Notes under the pieces: generated by a model | The model's input: the letters and a program-made list of their open reading frames with translations, nothing else | The model's database searches: none | Told to the model about the DNA's origin: nothing | Source of the DNA: Mycogone perniciosa | Lineage: Eukaryota > Ascomycota > Sordariomycetes > Hypocreales > Hypocreaceae | Reading direction: 5' to 3' | Length of the DNA: 64,000 nucleotides | Assembly: GCA_025331125.1 (NCBI GenBank) | Contig: JAOALB010000184.1 | Span: 1-64,000, forward strand | In this document: piece after piece, positions 1 to 11,912 of the stretch | Position numbering within the stretch: the first letter of the stretch is position 1 | Layout: each line of letters begins with the position of its first letter | Position numbers and translations under genes: made by a program

Positions 1-74
1 CATCCCTGACCTCTCTGTCAACATAAACCCACGAACCTCGGTTTATCCCTTGAGAATCAACCCGGATCGTCACA
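1..74 (+). mobile_element. 3' end of an LTR (partial, window edge)
   Basis: These 74 bases align without gaps to the last 74 bases (939-1012) of the solo LTR described next. The first 44 bases are identical, and both copies end in ATCGTCACA. The orientation is the same. It is therefore the 3' end of a second LTR of the same family. I cannot tell whether it is the 5' LTR of an element whose decayed body follows, or another solo LTR, because the window starts inside it. Confidence 0.8.
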
Positions 75-560
75 CATGGCTAGGATAGAGGCGATATCGG
101 GGTGCTAGAGAAGGGGTTAGTTAGTCTATATTTAAAATAAAGCCTTTTTACTGAATATAAATTAATTATTTACTACTATAAATATCTTTAACTTTAATAG
201 TTTTTTTACTTTTACTAAATAGCTAGTTAATAAAGTTAATTTATAAATTTTAATTGCTTAGCCGCTTTAAAATAACCCTGGAAAAGGTTAATATTATATT
301 AATAGTATTGTTATTATAAAGTGGAAGCTATATAAGAAACCCAATATAGACTAGGCTTATAACTATCAATTACAGATTAATAGTGTAAGGGCTTATTAAT
401 AAATATATAAAATAATAGAATTTAACACTTTTACTAATCCTAAGTTAAGTGGGAAAAGCGGCTGCTTAAATATATAAAAACTTGCTAACTAATTAATTAT
501 AACTATCCAGAATTAAGAAATCTAGCTATTATAATATTGTTATTGACTTACGGATCCGGC
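75..560. repeat. AT-rich, probably RIP-mutated island
   Basis: From about 120 to 560 the sequence is strongly AT-rich and full of TpA steps (runs of TTAATTA, TATAAA and similar), with no credible open frame. This is the signature expected when repeat-induced point mutation has converted CpA to TpA in a repeated element. It lies between two LTR copies of one family, so it may be the eroded body of a retrotransposon. That last step is inference. Confidence 0.6.
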
Positions 561-601
561 TGTTATTGCAAGCTAGTTGGGAATTAAGGAATATGCGCTG
601 G

Positions 602-1012
602 TGTTATGACCCGACCATGTCGAAGACCAGGTCACGGGGGCACGGGAGAATATCGGTTACACCGACCAATCATCAAGAAGTAATCACTGCGCTAAGAGTA
701 ATCACCTAAACGCTCTCTACACCAAAACGTATAATCACTTACTCGATTACCGCATTATCGCAGTAATCGCAACAATGCTCACTAGAATATCAGTAATTGC
801 ATATAGATCTCCTTTATATATATATATATAACTGGCTTGTCACTCATTTAGTATAGTTACTTAGATAGTTGTTAATAATTGCATTTACCAGAACCGCCTG
901 TTCTACAGAATCGTGACTACGTTACCCTGCTCAGTATTCATCCCTGACCTCTCTGTCAACATAAACCCACGAACCTCGGTTTGACTGTTGAGAACTAACC
1001 CAGATCGTCACA
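602..1012 (+). mobile_element. Solo LTR with 5-bp target site duplication
   Basis: A 411-bp unit starts TGTTATGACC and ends ATCGTCACA, giving the TG...CA ends (short inverted TGT/ACA) of retroviral-type LTRs. It is flanked on both sides by the direct repeat GCTGG (597-601 and 1013-1017), a perfect 5-bp target site duplication as made by Gypsy and Copia elements. A TATA run lies at about 814-831, inside the unit as expected for an LTR promoter. No internal domain is present, so this is a solo LTR left by LTR-LTR recombination. Confidence 0.85.
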
Positions 1013-1017
1013 GCTGG

Positions 1018-3048
1018 AATGAAGGAATGTGTCATGTTGTGGAATGTGCCGTGATGTGGAATAATCCGTTACTGAGGTTGACAACGGAGTATAGTTTACA
1101 GCGATCCGAGTGATCCTTCCTGATTGGTCGGTCTTTCCGTTGTTCTTCCGGGGTACGTATCGCCCTGGACCCTTTATGCGTCCATAAGAGGGTCGGGTCG
1201 GGTCGTGACATTGGGGCAGACAGATCGGGCGAGGGGCTGCGACCCTAGGGAAGAGTAGAGGAGGTTGAAGAGCAGTCACTTAGAGGCGAAATAGGGGCTA
1301 ACAAACAGGTAACAAGCCAGAAACTAGTAGTTGGGTGTAGCAGCAGTAGTTTACTGGTCTCTGAAGTTCTAGGGACCACAGTTGCTTTTATGTATGCATT
1401 CCGGCCTATGTGCTATCAAGAGAGCTCCTATCACAGCACGGAAAGGCAGGTCAGGGCAAATATCGTTGTTGTGCCGTGGAGAGCATGAAAGCCCTGATTT
1501 GATTTGATTATTTAACGCCACGTGACTGCTCTAGCAGTTCTCGCCTCCCGGGGGGCATTAGGCGCTTGGCGACCGTCAATCTAATGCTATCTATCTATCC
1601 GTTGTACAAAAAAGGAGCGCCCAGGGGACTGGTGTAATGCGAAGGAGAGAAAACATGAAAGCCCTGAGGCTCCTCTACGGAAAGCTATAATAGCTAGGAA
1701 CGCGTTGGGGCCGTGACAGCTCCGGAGCTTCCGGTCTCCTGACAAACAATTAAATTATTATTAATATTAAAGAAATTAAAAATAAAGGTATTCAAGAGTT
1801 AAACATCGTATTACTTAACTAAAGGTATTAAATTAAATTAAATCTGCGGAGTAGTTAACCAGTCAAATATAGGGTCCAGATTTGCCTTGTTTGATCGGTA
1901 TGATCTTGCGTGCACAGTTTACATACTCGTAGATATTTTGCGGCCCAGTACTCTACTCCATACTTTATACCCAGAGGATTTGATTGATGCAACTCTATCC
2001 GTACTTACCTAGGCAGCGACACTCATTATACCCAGTAAAGGGGGCTTGGTGCTAGTAACAGGAGTCATGAATCTTATCGCTTCTTAAATGCTAGTGCACG
2101 ACTCGTCCCAGTGCAAGTACTGGAATCTCCGCGGAGTTACAGGTGGAAGCATCAGACGCCTGGCTCGGCTACTCATGTAAATTATCCTTCTTCGTACACT
2201 TAATCGTTGATTTTACGCTGATTCAGACGCCCTCAGGTGATTGTCCAACGTCTTCGCAATATCCACCAGCGCGCTCGTCCAATTCTGCCGGGTTTACTCC
2301 GTAAATGAGGAGGATTTCGCTTGATCTCCACTTACTGCTTCGTGTCTTACACGAGAATGGGGTTATATCTTCCAAATGACATGTTCTTCTTTACTCGTGT
2401 GTAAGAAAGTCTCTTGTTGCTTTCAGTACGGAGTACAAAGCAAGTCATATGGAATTCTCCGAAGTTTTGTCCGTTTATCCGTTTGTCCGTAGCTGCCTCG
2501 GAATACGGGTTGGCGCATATCCGGGTAACTTCCAGCTGGCGATACATACTACTCTGCTCTTCGTATAGGATTAGAAATAATACATATGTACGAGTACTTG
2601 CGCCGAGTGCCCGAACCCAGTTAGCCCAAATATTACCGAAATACCAGAACCTAGTACGGAGTACTTCGGTGTCAGTGTCAGGGCGCTAGCAATCAGCTAT
2701 TTGAGACCGACAAATAATAGCTGACAGCGGACATAATAAGCGAGGCTGTGCCCCCATCCGGAGTAAGCGTGTCATCCACTTTGGTATCCATTAATTGGAA
2801 TCACAAAGCTTTACCTCCGTTGCCCAAGTAGGCGCTATTGGTAAACACCTAGCGCATGTCGACGACGGGCCGACTTTTTGTTGCCGAGGCCTTTGAGATC
2901 TGCGGAGTGTTTTATTAATAGCCGATTTGGCTTGTAAAGAGACACTTGAATGCTATATAACATGGGCCCAATGCTCACTCTATTCTACCTGGGCTTTTTG
3001 TATTTGTAAACATTCTCGACGAATCGCACGGCACAAATCCACTACATC
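1018..3048. other. Intergenic, no supported gene
   Basis: About 2 kb without a convincing coding region. It includes a short AT-rich patch (about 1740-1850), a 14-base direct repeat ATGAAAGCCCTGA(G/T) near 1489 and 1653, and two copies of the TACGGAGTA motif (about 2427 and 2654). I see no tRNA or mobile-element protein. Confidence 0.6.
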
Positions 3049-4159
3049 ATGACTGATTCTCACATACCCAACTCCGAGGCTACACCGGGCTGGAAGAAGC
3101 ACCCGTTCCCACGAACCAACTTCCTCGACGCAATCAAAACCACACCTGTGGAAGGCTTCGATGGCAGTCGATATGCGGGACATATTTCCGTAGACTGGTG
3201 CTCAGGTGGTGAGTGCTAGCGTACATCCACGTCTCCAAGGGTTTTACTAATAGCCTCTTCTAAAACAAAGCTGGCAGTAAAGGAAAGCTGCCAGCGCTAG
3301 GAGGACTCCTTGGTGGAGCGGCCCTCGGCGCAGCTCGTCAGTTCAGTCGCAGCAAGTTTCCGGCGAGAACTGAACATGATCCTCTCAGTATCTATATCGA
3401 GTTCCTCGAGACAGTGCCGCAAGGCAATTTTCATGTAGCTCTCAAAGTCCTCCAGTCAGGCATTTCTCAGTCAACTCTCCAGGCCGAGATCGTGCCGGCA
3501 GACCCCAGCAAGGAGTTGGTCTATTGCCATGCCATCATTCGAGTGGGAAGCCTGAAAGAGAAAAACGCCAATACTCAAAAGTCCAGGCAGTCAGAGCAAC
3601 CCAGATTTCCGGACCGCATCAAGGATTGTAGCCGTTGGGTCGATGCATTCTTTTACTACGTTAATCCACCCTCATCAGCAATACGGTGCTATACGCCCAG
3701 TGGAGGGCCAAATCCTTTGTGGAGTCCCACATTCGGTGGCCGGGATACACGATATCAGTGGGGAAAACTAGATGATGGGGGCACCTATGAGCTGGAACAT
3801 CTGACCTTATTATCTGACCTGGTAACGAACCCCAGCCCCCTTCCCCAGTGGGTCAGAGCACTAATAACCTCTGGTTGCAGATTCCTCCGCTTCCGCTAAA
3901 CTATGAGGACGCCGGCTTGAAAGGTATCATCAAGTACCAGATGCCAACCATGTCCTTAAACATTAATTTTCGCGCCGATGTCAAAGGCCATGAGTGGCTG
4001 CTTGCCCGTACTCACATGCAGTGGCTGGATAATGGCCGGTTTGATGAGAACATTGACATGTTCGATGTGGATGGGAACATTGTTGCAACGTGCCATCAAG
4101 CTTGTGCCATTTTCCCAGCCAAATGGGGAGGGAAGAAGGATGTCAAGGGGCGTTTGTAA
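3049..4159 (+). CDS. Acyl-CoA thioesterase-like hotdog protein
   Basis: Predicted exons are 3049-3208, 3271-3821 and 3881-4159, giving 329 residues. The second intron (59 bp, GTAACG...TTGCAG) joins two open frames in phase 0. The first intron uses GTGAGT and a weaker acceptor CAAAG, with TACTAAT upstream as a branch site. The protein opens with a short polar segment, then the VDWCSG region and a Gly/Ala-rich helix, and ends with a second domain containing the WLLARTHMQWLDNGRFDEN stretch and a basic C-terminus. This pattern matches the fungal double-hotdog acyl-CoA thioesterase family (4HBT_3/TesB-like), which hydrolyses acyl-CoA to free acid and CoA. The substrate cannot be deduced. The exact first splice site is the least certain part. 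Confidence 0.72.
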
Positions 4160-6190
4160 ACATACTATCATCTGTCTACAACTAGAAGAAATGTCGCAAC
4201 CGAGGTTGCTGAGTCGGTTAACTAGCTTGTTGGCAGTTGTACATCTAGCTCTGCTTCAATCTTTTGCAGATAATACCAGTTGCTTTCTTTACCTACAGTG
4301 GCCCTAGTTATATCATCATTTAAGTTGCTGCTGCTGTTTCAGGAAGATCGATCAGAACAGTCAAGCTAAACACCTCCTACAGTTCTATGTTGACCTACTG
4401 GTTTGATGATGGCCATTGTGCGAAAAGAAGCCCTATACCGGATAGTTTTAAATCTATTGCATGCACAGTGGTTGAACCTTGGGGTGCATAGTATCGCACT
4501 TTGCGGAGCAGTTACGCGTTACATGTTACCTTGAATATCTATCTTTGTAACATCCGTTTAATCCTATTCACTTCAATTAGTCTTCTAGAATTAAAACTTC
4601 ATGCTCTTTGGTGTTGGGGTTGGGATGAAACCCTCCGCCAAGTGAAAGCTGAGATATGGGGATCACAAAGATGATGCCGTAAGGCTATGCGAATTGCATG
4701 CTAACAATACATAGTCTGGCCCATTACGCAATCTCTCGACCCCATAGTACAAATCCAGTTCCTCATGGTAGTTGGATTCATTGAGCCAGCAAGGGAAGGT
4801 CGGAAGGGCAACTCACGGGCTGCACTCCGCCGATGCTTCTTCCAATGTGAGAATTTGGGTGAGAGGAGATCGTTGATTTTCTTATTAATGGCAGCAATGT
4901 TATATATTTGCTGTTTTATTAATTGAAGAGCCAATTTACCGGTACCATCCTTTATTTCCAATAATTATAAGGTAATGATCATATTGTCACATTGGACATA
5001 TAGTCCACCCTACCAACTCCGTCTTGTGATCTTGTTCGTTACATATTCTCAAGCTTAGCTATCAACGGAGAGTTTTTACTCACTATTTACTTCTCCCTCG
5101 AATACGTTATGTGTCGAGTGATTTGGAATGTGCCCGTGGTTTAACCCGGTTCAATCCAAGCAAATTGTAGTGCATAGTCAACCCGTGACCATTGATGTTC
5201 CTGAACAACAGGTCCCCTGTTAAATCTATTGGATGGTTTCAAAGTGAATAAGATAGAGCTATCAAGTGAAGCAAAGATTAATGGTAGGTGGCACCTTGCC
5301 GCTAACCGTAGCTTATAACGCTACCCCATACTACCTACTCAATCTGGCTATTTCAGATGTCAATCCTATTGAGATCAGACTGTAACGTGTGAGCTTTGCA
5401 CAAGGAGAATTTAACCTTGCGAACATTTTCCCCCAATCAGGACGTTCGAAACTACTATCACCTGCTTGATTTGGTCACTTATGTTGGCGCATCCCGCCTT
5501 TTCCGTCTGATTTCCCACGAGACGAATATTCCAACAGAAATTCGCGTGCAGGATCGGGAACGGGCTTGGCGATTAAGCGCCAAGGCAATTATGAGATCTC
5601 CTTAGTCCTTGGACATTTAGACATCACATGTTCGTTGCGGCGGATTGTCGTTTATATATCCTGCTCAATTGCAGGCAGTAGGAAGACGAAACTACTCACC
5701 CGAAGAACAGTGGACACAGTAGGACCGATTGCAGCACTTGCAAAGGTTCACTTGATGGTTGAAACTACACCATTAAAAGATGGCTTACCAATGTAGGAAT
5801 GTAGTGGTGCGCCCCCCTCCCCATTGAAGTAACAAAGATCGACACCTTCAACACCTCCGATATTGAAGTTGCTTCCGTGTCGCCTCCAACTTGGTGATTC
5901 ACCGGTGAGCTTTCGCTTTGAATCCCAGTCAAGTGCCTGACACCTACCAGGTAAAGTTAGGCCATGGCATCACCATCAAAACATCAAGCTGAAATCTACA
6001 TATATAGCATGTCCAGTTCTGCTCTGTAGATGGTCCTTTCCCTTATCTTCCACATCTCTAGCTCAGATCAGGTCATCTGCTGGATACTCATTCTTCTTGT
6101 AAATATCACTTTCCTTTGGCTGCTTCTTCACAAGCCTGTACATACACAAATTACCTTGTTTATTTTATTTTTCCGTTGCACATATAACCC
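4160..6190. other. Intergenic, no supported gene
   Basis: Two kilobases with only short frames lacking codon bias or recognisable motifs. The last 200 bases hold the promoter of the chitinase gene. Confidence 0.5.
6001..6007 (+). promoter_or_regulatory. TATA box of the chitinase gene
   Basis: TATATAG sits 184 bases before the chitinase start codon and is followed by pyrimidine-rich leader sequence. This is a usual layout for strongly expressed fungal secreted-enzyme genes. Confidence 0.45.
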
Positions 6191-7204
6191 ATGAAGATGT
6201 TCCTTCGAAACGCACTGACTGTGGCTGGTCTCTTGACCTCATTTACTCATGCTTTACCTACGCGGCAAGCTGCTGCCGCTGCCGGCGGTGCACGCCTCGC
6301 CATTTACTGGGGAGCCGAGGATGACAGCACCACCTTGGATAACGTTTGCTCTGACAACTCATATGGGATTGTCAACCTTGCCTTCCTCAGCAGGTTCTTT
6401 GCTGCTGGTGGCTACCCCGAATTAAGCATCTCCGGTCTGTGGGAGTCATCAAAGGCTCAGCAAGCTGTAGGCGCAACCGGCCTTAAGGACGGAAAAAGTC
6501 TAGTGGCCGCCATCAAGAAATGTCAGTCATCTGGGAAGCTTGTCATTCTCAGTCTTGGAGGCGCCATTGCCGATGTCACCCTTAAAAACGATGCCGAGGG
6601 GGTGAAAATTGCAGATACGCTATGGAACTTGTTCGGTGGTGGTACTCAACACCCCGAGCTACGTCCCTTCGGCAATATCAAATTGGACGGCTTTGATCTT
6701 GGTATGTTTCTGCAGGGTCATTCTCAAATATAGAACATGAACTAACTTCATTCAGACAACGAATCTGGCAACCCTACAGGCTACCTTGCCATGGTCAAAC
6801 GCCTGCGGTCCAACATCCAGTCTGACCCCAGCAAGGCCTACTATCTGACTGCAGCTCCTCAATGCCCTTTCCCCGATGCTTCGCAGCCCCTCGATGTTTG
6901 CAGGGAGCTTGACTACGTTTGGGTCCAATTCTACAACAACGGCGATTGCAACATTGCCAATTCTGACTTTTTGAGCTCTGTTCAAACATGGAGTCAGGGC
7001 ATTGGCAATGCCAAGCTCTTCATCGGCGCCCTGGCCAGTGATGCTGATGGCGACCAGGGCTATGTTAATGCTGCCACTTTGGCCAAATCTCTTCAAGACG
7101 TTAAGAACTTGAACTTGCCCAACTATGGAGGTGCTATGCTCTGGGAAGCCCAACTGGCAGTCAAGAACGGCAACTACCAAAAGAAGATTGCCGCCGCTCT
7201 TTGA
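6191..7204 (+). CDS. Secreted class III chitinase, GH18
   Basis: Exons 6191-6701 and 6756-7204 encode 319 residues. The 54-bp intron (GTATGT...TTCAG) interrupts the active-site motif. After splicing, residues 166-173 read DGFDLDNE, a complete DxxDxDxE GH18 signature with the catalytic glutamate at 173. An N-terminal signal peptide (about residues 1-22, ending near THALPTRQ) predicts secretion. The early LAIYWGAED stretch matches the YWG strand of plant-type class III chitinases. The protein is a single catalytic domain with no carbohydrate-binding module, so it probably cleaves beta-1,4-GlcNAc bonds in soluble chitin or the fungus's own wall. Roles in wall remodelling or attack on insects or fungi cannot be separated here. 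Confidence 0.93.
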
Positions 7205-7538
7205 ATGTGATGGCGAGATGAGGAATACGATGCATTTACCTTCTTTTCTCTGTACATATGCTGAGTCACACGGGGAATTTAAGGAACCATGTTGTAGCTT
7301 CTAAGACAGCTTTATTAAAGGGGTGTCTATTTACCACACCGATACCCTTGTGTAGTTCTATAAAATGCAAGTGTTCCCGTCCTAACCATTCATTCATATG
7401 CTAATTTTAGCAATATCCCAAATGCCTTCTATCATCCACAGATTTGCAACCAAAAGAAAAGACGCTGAAAATGATAAAAAGAGGTAAAAGAAGTGAAAAA
7501 TGTTCATTATCCCGTAGTTAAGTTCGGTAGTCGACTGT

Positions 7539-8099
7539 TTAGAAGCCGCCGAGAGGGTTGGGGTTGACAATGACATCGCCACCTTGCTGCACAGGGGGAA
7601 CGATCGAAACCTTGGTCTTGGCGGCGAGCTCCTTGTGCGCCCTGAGGCTGACAGCTTGGTTGTCGAAGTTCTGGTTGATGACACCAACCATGCCGTTCTG
7701 GCAGTGGTTGCCAGTGGTCTGGGGGCAGTAGTACCAGATGGTCTTCTTGTCCTCGACGACAATCTGGAACACGTCCTCGGCCTGACCCTTGGCAGTGGCA
7801 AAGTTGAAGCCAGCGAAGAAAGAGCTGCCGTCGGCGAGAGGCTGGCAGGGGTTGGCGAAGTTGGACTGGGCAATGGAGTGGTTCTTGGGGAGGAAGTGCC
7901 ACTCGACGATGTCGCCAACCTCAGCAACAACGTTGTCAGGGTCGAAGCGGAGGCCACCGAGACCAGCGACAATAGAGTGGGTGACTCCAGTGAGAGTGAC
8001 GGTCTTGGAGGGCTCGTCGAAAGTGGTGCCGGTGGGGAGAGCGGAAACAGCAGAGGCTGCAACCAGGGAGAGGATAGTGAAAGCACGGACGGAGAACAT
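7539..8099 (-). CDS. Secreted cupredoxin-fold protein
   Basis: A single exon encodes 186 residues. Residues 1-20 form a clear signal peptide (start MFSVRAFTIL, cleavage near SALP). The rest is one cupredoxin domain with a full type I copper ligand set: His74 (KNHSIAQ), Cys125 (YYCPQ), His132 and Met137 (GNHCQNGMVG). Cys85 and Cys133 could form a disulfide. Fungal proteins of this type are often annotated as extracellular serine-rich or GPI-anchored cupredoxins. Here I see no long Ser/Thr tail and no GPI signal, so it is probably a small soluble blue-copper protein. Its redox partner is unknown. A different, out-of-frame reading of the same strand is open for a similar length but is Ser/Pro/Leu-biased and not real. 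Confidence 0.88.
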   Translation of the reverse strand: MFSVRAFTILSLVAASAVSALPTGTTFDEPSKTVTLTGVTHSIVAGLGGLRFDPDNVVAEVGDIVEWHFLPKNHSIAQSNFANPCQPLADGSSFFAGFNFATAKGQAEDVFQIVVEDKKTIWYYCPQTTGNHCQNGMVGVINQNFDNQAVSLRAHKELAAKTKVSIVPPVQQGGDVIVNPNPLGGF

Positions 8100-9884
8100 T
8101 TTGGAGGATTGGTATGAGTTTTGTGGTGATGAAGGCGGTGGTTGTTTGATGTTGAGAGATCGAAGTGCTAGAAGATGTAGCTTGAAGTGATGAGTGCTTC
8201 TTGTTGTAGGAGGCTGTTGATTGCTTGGTTGTGTGGTGATGATGAGTTATCTCGACGAGGGCATCAGGTCCTTAAGTAGTCATCTCATCTCCGAATCCTA
8301 CATCTATAAACCAACATTAATATCCGTCCCCAAGCTATACACATTACAGCCACCACGGAACAGTTTACAACCGGTAGGATGGCCAACCCAAACAGGATAG
8401 CGCCGTGGAGTTGGTTATGCTAAGCGATCATGACTAAATCCTCCTATCCCGCATTCGGGCCAACTTCACCTAGTCCGCTACAGCTGAGTGTGCTGTGCCA
8501 CACACAAATGGTAAGATTAGCTATATGCTGAACCCAATTATAGATAATCGCACCAATCCAAAAATGCCCCGTTTGTTGGCGTTGGGTCAGCCTTACCATG
8601 CGCCGGTTGGTTAGTTTCCCGTTGGGGCGCATGCTGCCAGGTCCTATTAATAGCATCGATATTGGTCTGAGTAAGCATGCGGAATAAACACAGAGCTGCT
8701 TCTAAAATTTACCCTGGAGTAGAAACTGGGCTGCTATTCTGCATTACACCTCAAAAAATAGACATATCATTAACGGTATACTCGTAGTAGGCATGTTGAT
8801 TGACATATCCATTCCTACGCATTGGGATAAAATAATGTTAAATAAAGTAGTAATCATCGGACGAGGATTTGAGCATTGTCTGTTGCTGCCGTACGATTTT
8901 GTAAGCATTAAAGTAATACCGCAGTAGGTAGAAAGTCTTGAGTATTTTTAGGCGATAGTATCTACAGAATACAGAGTATGAACTCTAGGATTGACTATAA
9001 TTAGGTTCTGTCCTATGGAGTACAGTATAATGCATTACCCAATGCTACAGCTTCGTCGGTAAGTGGTATTTGATCATTGATACCGTGGTTTAACCCATGG
9101 CAGATTTCATTTCTAGAGGTAAGCAATAATTAATAATAGTAGTACGACTAGAATAGAGATCAGACATAATTTCCCGAGATCCACGCACTAACAAAAAAAA
9201 ACCAGCAGTAGCTTGGCCTAATAATAAATCCTACTATACTACTCCGTACTCCGTAATAGCATCAAATTTGCTATCATGGCTCTTCGGCTTGGTGGTGGGA
9301 AGACCACCACCGTCTGAGACATTTGACTGCCTATTCCATCTATCTTGCCTTCATCCGGCAATCATATGGCCCTTCTCGTTGGCTGTTCGGAGCGTCCAAA
9401 GTCCGTCGCTATGGAGTCATCACGGATCAGTCTAATTTCGGCGTACGAGTAAGTGTTATGAACGTCATCGGCGAACGCGTGCTCAAAAAAATATATCTCC
9501 TCGCCTTAAAATACCGCGTCCCCAATCGTTTATGCTTTCAGGTGTCAACTCGTGCGTGGTTCGAGAAATACAGAGTGCAAGGCAGCCAATCATACGTTCC
9601 GTTAATGTCAACCTGCAGATTCCGCCTCAGTCCTGGCAAAAAGGAGCATCATCAGCATGACCAACCTGCAGATTCGGACCCAATGCATATGGTAATGGCC
9701 GCGGGAAAAGGAGGATCGGCGCTCACATGTTTGTGGGCGGGATCTTGGCTCACGGGTCTCTGCCTCAAAATAATACCTGCGACTAATATAGAAACGCTAA
9801 AGTGGTAGTCCTTGATCCTTGACATATCAGATGCATGGATGCACTCGTTGGCTGCTGGAAATACCCATGCGGCCTTGGTCGCTG
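8100..9884. other. Intergenic, no supported gene
   Basis: This holds the cupredoxin promoter (about 8100-8300) and then sequence without credible genes. A doubled ACTCCGTACTCCGTA motif lies near 9240-9255. A 161-codon frame at 9323-9808 has no recognisable domain and poor codon bias. Confidence 0.5.
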
Positions 9885-11912
9885 TCATACTAGTGTTAGT
9901 TGTCGCTTCTGGGACATCCCAATAAACTGTTCCAAGTCCAGCCTCTTGTAGTCCTCGAAACTCGCGCCCATAAATGCTCCGATGCGCTCATAATGCGACA
10001 TCTGCTGGTCTACACAACGCAAAATAAGACAGCAAGCATTTGTTTCGTCCAAATAGGTCTTGGTCGCCGAGTCAGCTGATGACGAGGTGGTTTGACCAAA
10101 CAACAAGCATAACACGTCTGAGCCAGACGGTATGAAACCACTGCCCGGGATGTCAAGCCTATAGTCGGGATCGAAAGTCACCAATTGCTCCCCGATCTGC
10201 AAGCCAAAAACACCTCCAGACTCCCCGGTTTGTGTTAGGCTTAGGTCTTCCTCGACTTGAACAGGTGATAACTTCGCGATCTCCAGCCAACCTCCCCCGT
10301 AGTGCATGACTGCCGGGACTACCCGACCAGACAGGACTACCTGCGCCATCTCTACTTCGCCCATGTACGCATCACCGTGATACCCAACCTCGTTGCCCAG
10401 GAATTCGATGTCCTCGAGGGAACACTGCCAGCAGTCAATGCTCCCTGAGATAGATGCCCATGACCATGTCGGCAGCTTGGCGTTGATCCGTGGGCCGTCA
10501 GGAGGCACAATCAGACGCCAGAAGAAAGACTCCTCCAAATCATCCGCCCAGAGTCCACAGAGATAGCTTTCCGTGGCGTAAGAATTCGACTTTGCGACCG
10601 TCTTGGCAATTCCAGCAAGAGCTGGCAACTTGTCGGACGAGAAAGTGAGACCACGTGTCGAATATTCCCTGACAATTGAGGCCCATGACTTGGATGTCGG
10701 GGAAGTCTTATGCAATCCGTGACCAATTCTTGATGTTTCATAGTCACCTCTATGCCATCCACACTCGCAACTGGTCGATTCGTAGCACTCCCAAATCAAT
10801 TCCTGGCGCTTGAAGTGCAGAATCCGGCGGGAGAGCAATTGCTCTTGATACACCCAGCCCCTTGATAACAGCGGCCACTCCGTCTCGGAGTCGAAGGGTG
10901 TGTCGTCTTCAAACCAGCTTGACTTTTCAGGTTGCCACGAAAAGTGCGGCAATACTTGACGGAGGGAGATAGGATGACCGTCAATTTCAGCGATATTGAC
11001 CCCCTGATACGGTAATCCCCCGCGATCGTGGAAGAGACTCTGGCCACCGCCGTTGCACCACGTCGCTGCAAGGGTCAGCTCTGCGTTTGCATATATAGAT
11101 GCCATGGTTACTGCTTCTCGACGCCAGTCATTCTTATCATCTTGGATGATGCACATGCAATCGATCCACACGTAGTCGATCCCGAGTTGGCGTAAAACAT
11201 AGATGGCATCTTGCATCATCTGGGGGAATTCGAATATCTGGATTCCATCCTGGTTGCGACGCGGCAGATTGGGGGTTTCCAACTGCGCTGAGTGTGTCTC
11301 TTCACTCCATCGGTGGCTAAGAGCAGCGTAGGCACTGCCAGATGCTGGATTCTCAACGAGGTGGACTACACTTGGGTTGTCGCCCGCCAGAAAAAGGAGT
11401 CTTGTCGGTGAGAACTCGGCATCGACCGCTTTGCAATTCTCATGGTTCTGGCGACAGTTGGCCAGCCACTCTGCTGCTTGGCCAAGGGCCTTGGAATCCC
11501 CGGTGTCGCCAGAGATCGTATGCGCTTTGGACACAACAGGGTGCAAAGACGGTTCGCCTTTCTGCAGAATGTCTTCGGACGGTGTACAAAGTTGAAACCT
11601 TCGTGTCGGTTCCTTGGTATCGAGGAAAGGGTGCTTCGTCTCTGTGTTATGGTCTGGACACCAACTGGCTGTCGTGAAGGTGGTTCCAAATTGCCGAAAG
11701 GCCGAAAGAAGACCGGCGCACTTGTCGCAGCCACGATGAGCCGATTTAACTAGGTCTTCGAGCGTGAAATCGTGCGAATCAGAAGTAGAGAAGAGATAAA
11801 ACCAGTCTCGGTCCACATCAGTACTCAACGTCTTGGCTGGGGGATCAAGCTCAAAGAGACAGACCCCGCACCGACGCCGGCCCCGAAGAAGGGATCTCAG
11901 AGTGTCCAGCAT
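9885..11912 (-). CDS. HET-domain (heterokaryon incompatibility) protein
   Basis: An uninterrupted 675-residue frame. Residues about 195-295 form the HET domain: it opens with YAALSHRWS, continues with LGIDYVWIDCMCIIQDDKNDW, and closes with ASIYANAELTLAATWCNGG, the three blocks that define the family. Upstream are Cys-rich pairs (CGVC at 15-18, CDKC at 62-65) and the GQAAEWLANCRQNHENC segment seen before HET domains. The roughly 350-residue C-terminus contains the SRGWVYQEQLLSRRILHF element and is otherwise variable. HET proteins trigger cell death or growth arrest on recognition of non-self during hyphal fusion, and genomes carry dozens of them with few tested. No NLR or other sensor domain is fused, so its trigger is unknown. 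Confidence 0.93.
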   Translation of the reverse strand: MLDTLRSLLRGRRRCGVCLFELDPPAKTLSTDVDRDWFYLFSTSDSHDFTLEDLVKSAHRGCDKCAGLLSAFRQFGTTFTTASWCPDHNTETKHPFLDTKEPTRRFQLCTPSEDILQKGEPSLHPVVSKAHTISGDTGDSKALGQAAEWLANCRQNHENCKAVDAEFSPTRLLFLAGDNPSVVHLVENPASGSAYAALSHRWSEETHSAQLETPNLPRRNQDGIQIFEFPQMMQDAIYVLRQLGIDYVWIDCMCIIQDDKNDWRREAVTMASIYANAELTLAATWCNGGGQSLFHDRGGLPYQGVNIAEIDGHPISLRQVLPHFSWQPEKSSWFEDDTPFDSETEWPLLSRGWVYQEQLLSRRILHFKRQELIWECYESTSCECGWHRGDYETSRIGHGLHKTSPTSKSWASIVREYSTRGLTFSSDKLPALAGIAKTVAKSNSYATESYLCGLWADDLEESFFWRLIVPPDGPRINAKLPTWSWASISGSIDCWQCSLEDIEFLGNEVGYHGDAYMGEVEMAQVVLSGRVVPAVMHYGGGWLEIAKLSPVQVEEDLSLTQTGESGGVFGLQIGEQLVTFDPDYRLDIPGSGFIPSGSDVLCLLFGQTTSSSADSATKTYLDETNACCLILRCVDQQMSHYERIGAFMGASFEDYKRLDLEQFIGMSQKRQLTLV

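Noticed and set aside
1489..1666. A 14-base direct repeat (ATGAAAGCCCTGA) 164 bases apart
   Set aside because: Too short and isolated to define an element.
7394..8086. A 230-codon minus-strand frame rich in Ser, Pro, Leu and Thr
   Set aside because: It is a shifted reading of the cupredoxin gene, whose own frame has a signal peptide and all copper ligands.
9323..9808. A 161-codon plus-strand frame
   Set aside because: No domain, no splice-joined continuation and weak codon bias; it lies in intergenic sequence.
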